This document shows, one piece after another, positions 60,800-64,000 of a stretch of DNA of 64,000 bases. The translations under genes and the position numbers were made by a program. Below the pieces are notes generated by a model, which worked only from the letters and a program-made list of their open reading frames with translations, was not told the origin of the DNA and made no database searches. How positions within the stretch are numbered: position 1 is the stretch's first letter; the number at the start of each line of letters is the position of its first letter. Source of the DNA: JAGNHS01 sp964609695 (lineage in GTDB: Bacteria; Bdellovibrionota; UBA2428); contig CAZSSP010000009.1 in NCBI GenBank assembly GCA_964609695.1, forward strand, positions 1 through 64,000, given 5' to 3'.

Positions 60800-61677
60800 A
60801 TTTTCTAAAGCGTCTTTCCACTCACAAAGCTGCACTCATTGGATTTATTTTAATTTTATTTTTTGCCTTCATTGCGACCTTTGCTCAGCAAATATGCAAC
60901 TTGTTGCACATCGACCCCTATTCACAAGAAATCTTAGCTAGATACTCTCCCCCCGATTCTGCCCATCCACTTGGAACAGATGAAGTGGGCCGTGATTTTC
61001 TGGCACGTATAATTTTCGGCACTCGCGTTTCTCTAGGAGTGGCTATACTCTCCTCTCTCGGTGCTTTAATTGTAGGTATTTTTGTTGGAGCTCTTGCAGG
61101 TTACTACGGCGGATTTCTCGACACCTTACTCATGCGATTCACTGATGGACTTTTGGCATTACCCATACTGCCTGTAATGATATTGCTCGCGGCTGTAGAT
61201 TTTGAAAAAATCCCTATCGTCAAAGACATCGTCAGCTCTAATGACGGCGGTTTCGTGAAAATGCTTTTAATCTTTATATTATTCTCTTGGATGACAGTTG
61301 CGCGTTTAGTGAGAGCACAAACTCTAAAGCTACGAGAATTAGAATTTGTAGTGGCCGCGAAGTCGCTGGGCTTAAGAGATTGGAGAATAATACTTTTTCA
61401 TATACTCCCCTCTATTCTCCCTGCGGTAGTTGTCGACATCACGCTCAACGTGGGCCAAACAATATTGTTTGAATCTGCACTAAGCTTCTTGGGTCTTGGA
61501 ATACAACCTCCACTAGCTTCATGGGGAAGTATGCTTAACAACGGCCTTGAGGCCTTAAGCATGTCTCCTGCAATGGTCTTTTATCCTGGATTTATGATTC
61601 TTATAATTGTTGTGAGCTTCAATTTCTTAGGAGATGGAATGGGCTATGCCCTCGATCCCCAATCTCATAAACGATAA
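60796..61677 (+). CDS. Oligopeptide ABC transporter permease (DppC/OppC type)
   Basis: 293 residues with six helices. HPLGTDEVGRDFLARIIFGT (about 55-75) is the OppC signature, and LEFVVAAKSLGLRDWRIILF (about 193) is the EAA loop that contacts the ATPase. It is the second permease of the operon. No ATP-binding genes follow: the next gene, 4 bases away, is convergent, so the OppD/OppF partners must be encoded elsewhere. Confidence 0.95.
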   Translation: MNFLKRLSTHKAALIGFILILFFAFIATFAQQICNLLHIDPYSQEILARYSPPDSAHPLGTDEVGRDFLARIIFGTRVSLGVAILSSLGALIVGIFVGALAGYYGGFLDTLLMRFTDGLLALPILPVMILLAAVDFEKIPIVKDIVSSNDGGFVKMLLIFILFSWMTVARLVRAQTLKLRELEFVVAAKSLGLRDWRIILFHILPSILPAVVVDITLNVGQTILFESALSFLGLGIQPPLASWGSMLNNGLEALSMSPAMVFYPGFMILIIVVSFNFLGDGMGYALDPQSHKR

Positions 61678-61681
61678 AAAT

Positions 61682-64000
61682 TTAAATTCCATTATTACTG
61701 TAACCATAGATAGTCACATTACGAATGGCTTTTGAGTCATTTGACTGAACGTAAGTGCACGTGCTCAATGTCCCATGCCCTTGATAAGCTCCTAGATTTG
61801 GCGAATAAATACAGGCTTCACTGGATTCGCACAAGCCATCATCATCGCCTATAGAATCGCCCACGATTTCACGAGCGTTTCTAAGAAAATAGCCCTGACA
61901 ACGTTCGTTGAGATTACAAACTCCATCTTCATTTCCATTTCCGTCTCCTAAAACTTCATAGAAATCACCTTGGGTAAACCAAGTTGGGTATGTTCCAAAC
62001 GTATTATAAGTAAAAGGATTCGTAGTTCCATACTGATTTCCCGAGACTTCATCAGGACAAAGGCCTCCCGCAGTAAAACTGTTTAAGCCCTGAGCTGAAG
62101 GAACGATACTATTTGCAGAAGTACCGCTAAAGGATTTATTTAATATTGCAGAAGAGTCATGCTTGAAACGGATATCTACAAGCTGACATAAATCTGAAGA
62201 TCCACACTGCCCATAAGTTGCAGCACTAAACAGAGTTCCATTTTTTAACCAATATTGAAATGATGTACTCGGAATCCATTGGGTAATGGTGGATCCAAAA
62301 CTAACTCCACCTATTTCACCAACAAACACATTAGAATTACTAAAACTTGTATCAATTCGAAATGTAGCATCTGATAACCCATTAGTTTTAAAATTGGTAG
62401 ATCCATCAGTTCCCGACTGAGTACAATTTGGAGAATAGGTTTCTAAAGTCTGCGTGCACTTTTGAGTGTTAATACTACCCAACATAAATAATCCCGATAA
62501 GTGTAATGAATAACCAGAATTCATATACTGAAGGCCATAATCAGCATTATAAATTCCGGTATTGATATAGGAATTTGTAGTGCTACCGCCTACGTTATGT
62601 GTTGAAAGACCCGTCCCCACATTAGAAATAAATACATTGGAAAATATATTTAAAGAAGATGATGAAGTGTCTATTCCAGAAATTGTTGCGAAATATCCAT
62701 TGTTTTTTGTGTTAATAAGAGTCACATTATTAAAAATATTATAATAGCCCCCGCATCCATAATTTGTATCGATACCAGGTGCACAAACCAAGCTTATGGC
62801 TTCGGAATTTATAGAAACAAAGTACTCCTGTATAGTATTCCCCGAAAATCCATGACCCATAACACTCCAAGCAGAAGATGTATTTGAAACGCTTTCAATT
62901 GACTTAATTTTATTTTTAGAAAAAGCCCGAGGGCGAAATCCAATCGAGCCATTATTGAAAGTTTTAATCCTACCCATGGTAGAGTTGCCCACCACATCCA
63001 TCTGAACGCCCACTCCAGCATTGTTGTATGACAATACATTATTTAAGGTTAAATAATTTCCCTCTATTGTTATTGCGCCCGTCGAAGAATTATTAGTAGA
63101 TCCTGAAACTTCTAAAGTCCCAATCGTATTATATTTTGTTTCATTATTTAAACTTAAAGAATCGGTGGCGCGATCATGCTCTAAAAATACCCCTCGCGCA
63201 CAATTCACAGTGCTTAAAGCAATTAAATCAGGATCACTTCCTGTATATCTTCCCAATTGTGAATTTTTTATAGCTTTAAAATGCATGCCGGCTGTTGTTG
63301 CCGATCTTACTGAAGCATCCATTACAGTTAAAAACTTTTGATTGATAAAATCTAAACCATAGCTAGCTTTTGTAGAAGGACTCGCGGTATTTAATGTTCC
63401 AACTTCTATCCAATTAAAATTGTATCCAGAACTATAAAAAAAGGGGCCTGCATAATTTCCAGACCAGTTGAGAGTTATATTCTTAGGCATTGTGATTAAC
63501 AAACGACTCTGATCGATGGAGAATCCTCCTGTTATCATGGAAGAAGAAATGACTAAAACCGTTCCCTGGGCATAACCCGAAAGACTTTGAACACTACTAC
63601 CCATGTTTGCGGATAATGTTGCAATAGGATTTGAATACCAAACACTTTCTAATGAATTTATTTCTGCCGTAGGTGCATCGGGATCATAGTAACCAGAAAT
63701 CACAACTCGATTAGCTTTAAAGGTTGATGAATTAAAATCAATCAAATCGCGCAATCCTTTGCCTGACTTTAAACCCGTCATATTAAAATAAACTCGCTGT
63801 GATCTCTCCTCACACGACCAATTAAAAACTCCCAGAGCATCTTCTGCCGTTAAACCCGAACAAGAAGTGACTTCTTTAGGAAGCGCATAGCTCATTTTTT
63901 CTGCTAAGTGAGTACAAAGTGAAGGAGTGGCTTCAGAGCCCGTACAATCTTGTGAATAATCTGACGTCAAAGCCCAATATCCCCACAACAAAGGTGAATT
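61682..64000 (-). CDS. Large repetitive surface protein, beta-helix-like (5' end outside window)
   Basis: The frame is open to the window edge (the residues before the first TTG read NSP...), so the N-terminus is missing. The visible ~773 residues are rich in Asn, Ser, Thr and Gly with short repeated beta-strand patterns (for example LTLNNVLSYNNAGVGVQMDV, NIFNNVTLINTKNNGYFAT) of a right-handed parallel beta-helix such as DUF1565 or pectate-lyase-like proteins. The C-terminal part carries several Cys and a repeated EDGVCNLNERCQGYF / DDGLCESSEACIYS module. It is probably secreted or surface-bound. Convergent with the oligopeptide permease operon. Confidence 0.75.
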   Translation of the reverse strand, partial: NSPLLWGYWALTSDYSQDCTGSEATPSLCTHLAEKMSYALPKEVTSCSGLTAEDALGVFNWSCEERSQRVYFNMTGLKSGKGLRDLIDFNSSTFKANRVVISGYYDPDAPTAEINSLESVWYSNPIATLSANMGSSVQSLSGYAQGTVLVISSSMITGGFSIDQSRLLITMPKNITLNWSGNYAGPFFYSSGYNFNWIEVGTLNTASPSTKASYGLDFINQKFLTVMDASVRSATTAGMHFKAIKNSQLGRYTGSDPDLIALSTVNCARGVFLEHDRATDSLSLNNETKYNTIGTLEVSGSTNNSSTGAITIEGNYLTLNNVLSYNNAGVGVQMDVVGNSTMGRIKTFNNGSIGFRPRAFSKNKIKSIESVSNTSSAWSVMGHGFSGNTIQEYFVSINSEAISLVCAPGIDTNYGCGGYYNIFNNVTLINTKNNGYFATISGIDTSSSSLNIFSNVFISNVGTGLSTHNVGGSTTNSYINTGIYNADYGLQYMNSGYSLHLSGLFMLGSINTQKCTQTLETYSPNCTQSGTDGSTNFKTNGLSDATFRIDTSFSNSNVFVGEIGGVSFGSTITQWIPSTSFQYWLKNGTLFSAATYGQCGSSDLCQLVDIRFKHDSSAILNKSFSGTSANSIVPSAQGLNSFTAGGLCPDEVSGNQYGTTNPFTYNTFGTYPTWFTQGDFYEVLGDGNGNEDGVCNLNERCQGYFLRNAREIVGDSIGDDDGLCESSEACIYSPNLGAYQGHGTLSTCTYVQSNDSKAIRNVTIYGYSNNGI

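Noticed and set aside
1..64000. CRISPR arrays, insertion-sequence transposases and rRNA genes
   Set aside because: No regularly spaced direct repeats, DDE transposase motifs or rRNA segments were seen on reading the window.

Overview
The window reads as a chromosomal segment of a Gram-negative bacterium with low-to-moderate G+C. The mix of genes (YbeY/PgpH-type 7TM-HD phosphodiesterase, CdaA-CdaR-FtsH-TilS, system II cytochrome c biogenesis ResB/CcsA, a FliL-like protein, HD-GYP and PilZ proteins, many small exported proteins of unknown function) suggests a Bdellovibrionota or other former-Deltaproteobacteria lineage. That placement is inference; there is no rRNA gene to settle it. A 10-N scaffold gap lies at 473-482.

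Region 1 (1-16.1 kb) is accessory DNA. After the 3' end of a tex gene come two tandem copies of a sequence that begins with the 3' end of a tRNA-Ala gene. The intact tRNA-Ala(GGC) lies at 15990-16065. Between them is a probable integrative element. Its cargo is a stress and nitric-oxide set: hemerythrin, DUF488 protein, ClC channel, Rnk-like factor, MreB-like actin homologue, NnrS, an Rrf2-family regulator and a quinol nitric oxide reductase. Its mobility module is a sigma-region-4-like protein, a VirD4-like coupling ATPase, a replication-relaxation family protein, a roughly 105-bp dyad, a small ORF and a large serine recombinase next to the tRNA. Two related palindromes in front of nnrS and norZ look like operators of the Rrf2 regulator.

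Region 2 (16.1-33.4 kb) is mostly minus-strand housekeeping: tsaE, nnr (NAD(P)HX repair), glmM, three exported proteins (one with an HELGH zinc motif), cdaR, cdaA, ftsH, tilS, a GYF-domain membrane protein, a Ser/Ala-rich exported protein, a PLP-dependent decarboxylase and a small exported protein. A 196-bp nested palindrome sits behind the decarboxylase gene.

Region 3 (33.4-50.2 kb) contains a DUF4340-cyclophilin fusion, a ferredoxin, a HAD phosphatase, a PilZ protein, dsbD, a YdcF-type protein, a RidA protein with an N-terminal extension, a START-like protein, a RibD-C reductase, a UshA-like lipoprotein, pgsA, an RCC1-repeat lipoprotein, an exported alpha/beta hydrolase and the ccsA/resB pair. 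DsbD and ResB/CcsA would together deliver reductant and haem for cytochrome c maturation.

Region 4 (50.2-64 kb) contains a FliL-like protein, an HD-GYP protein, hsp20, prfB with the classical +1 frameshift, ybeY, a PgpH-type phosphodiesterase, queA, an oligopeptide ABC transporter lacking its ATPases, and the 3' part of a large repetitive surface protein. The window holds both c-di-AMP synthesis (cdaA with cdaR, near glmM) and a likely c-di-AMP hydrolase (PgpH-type).
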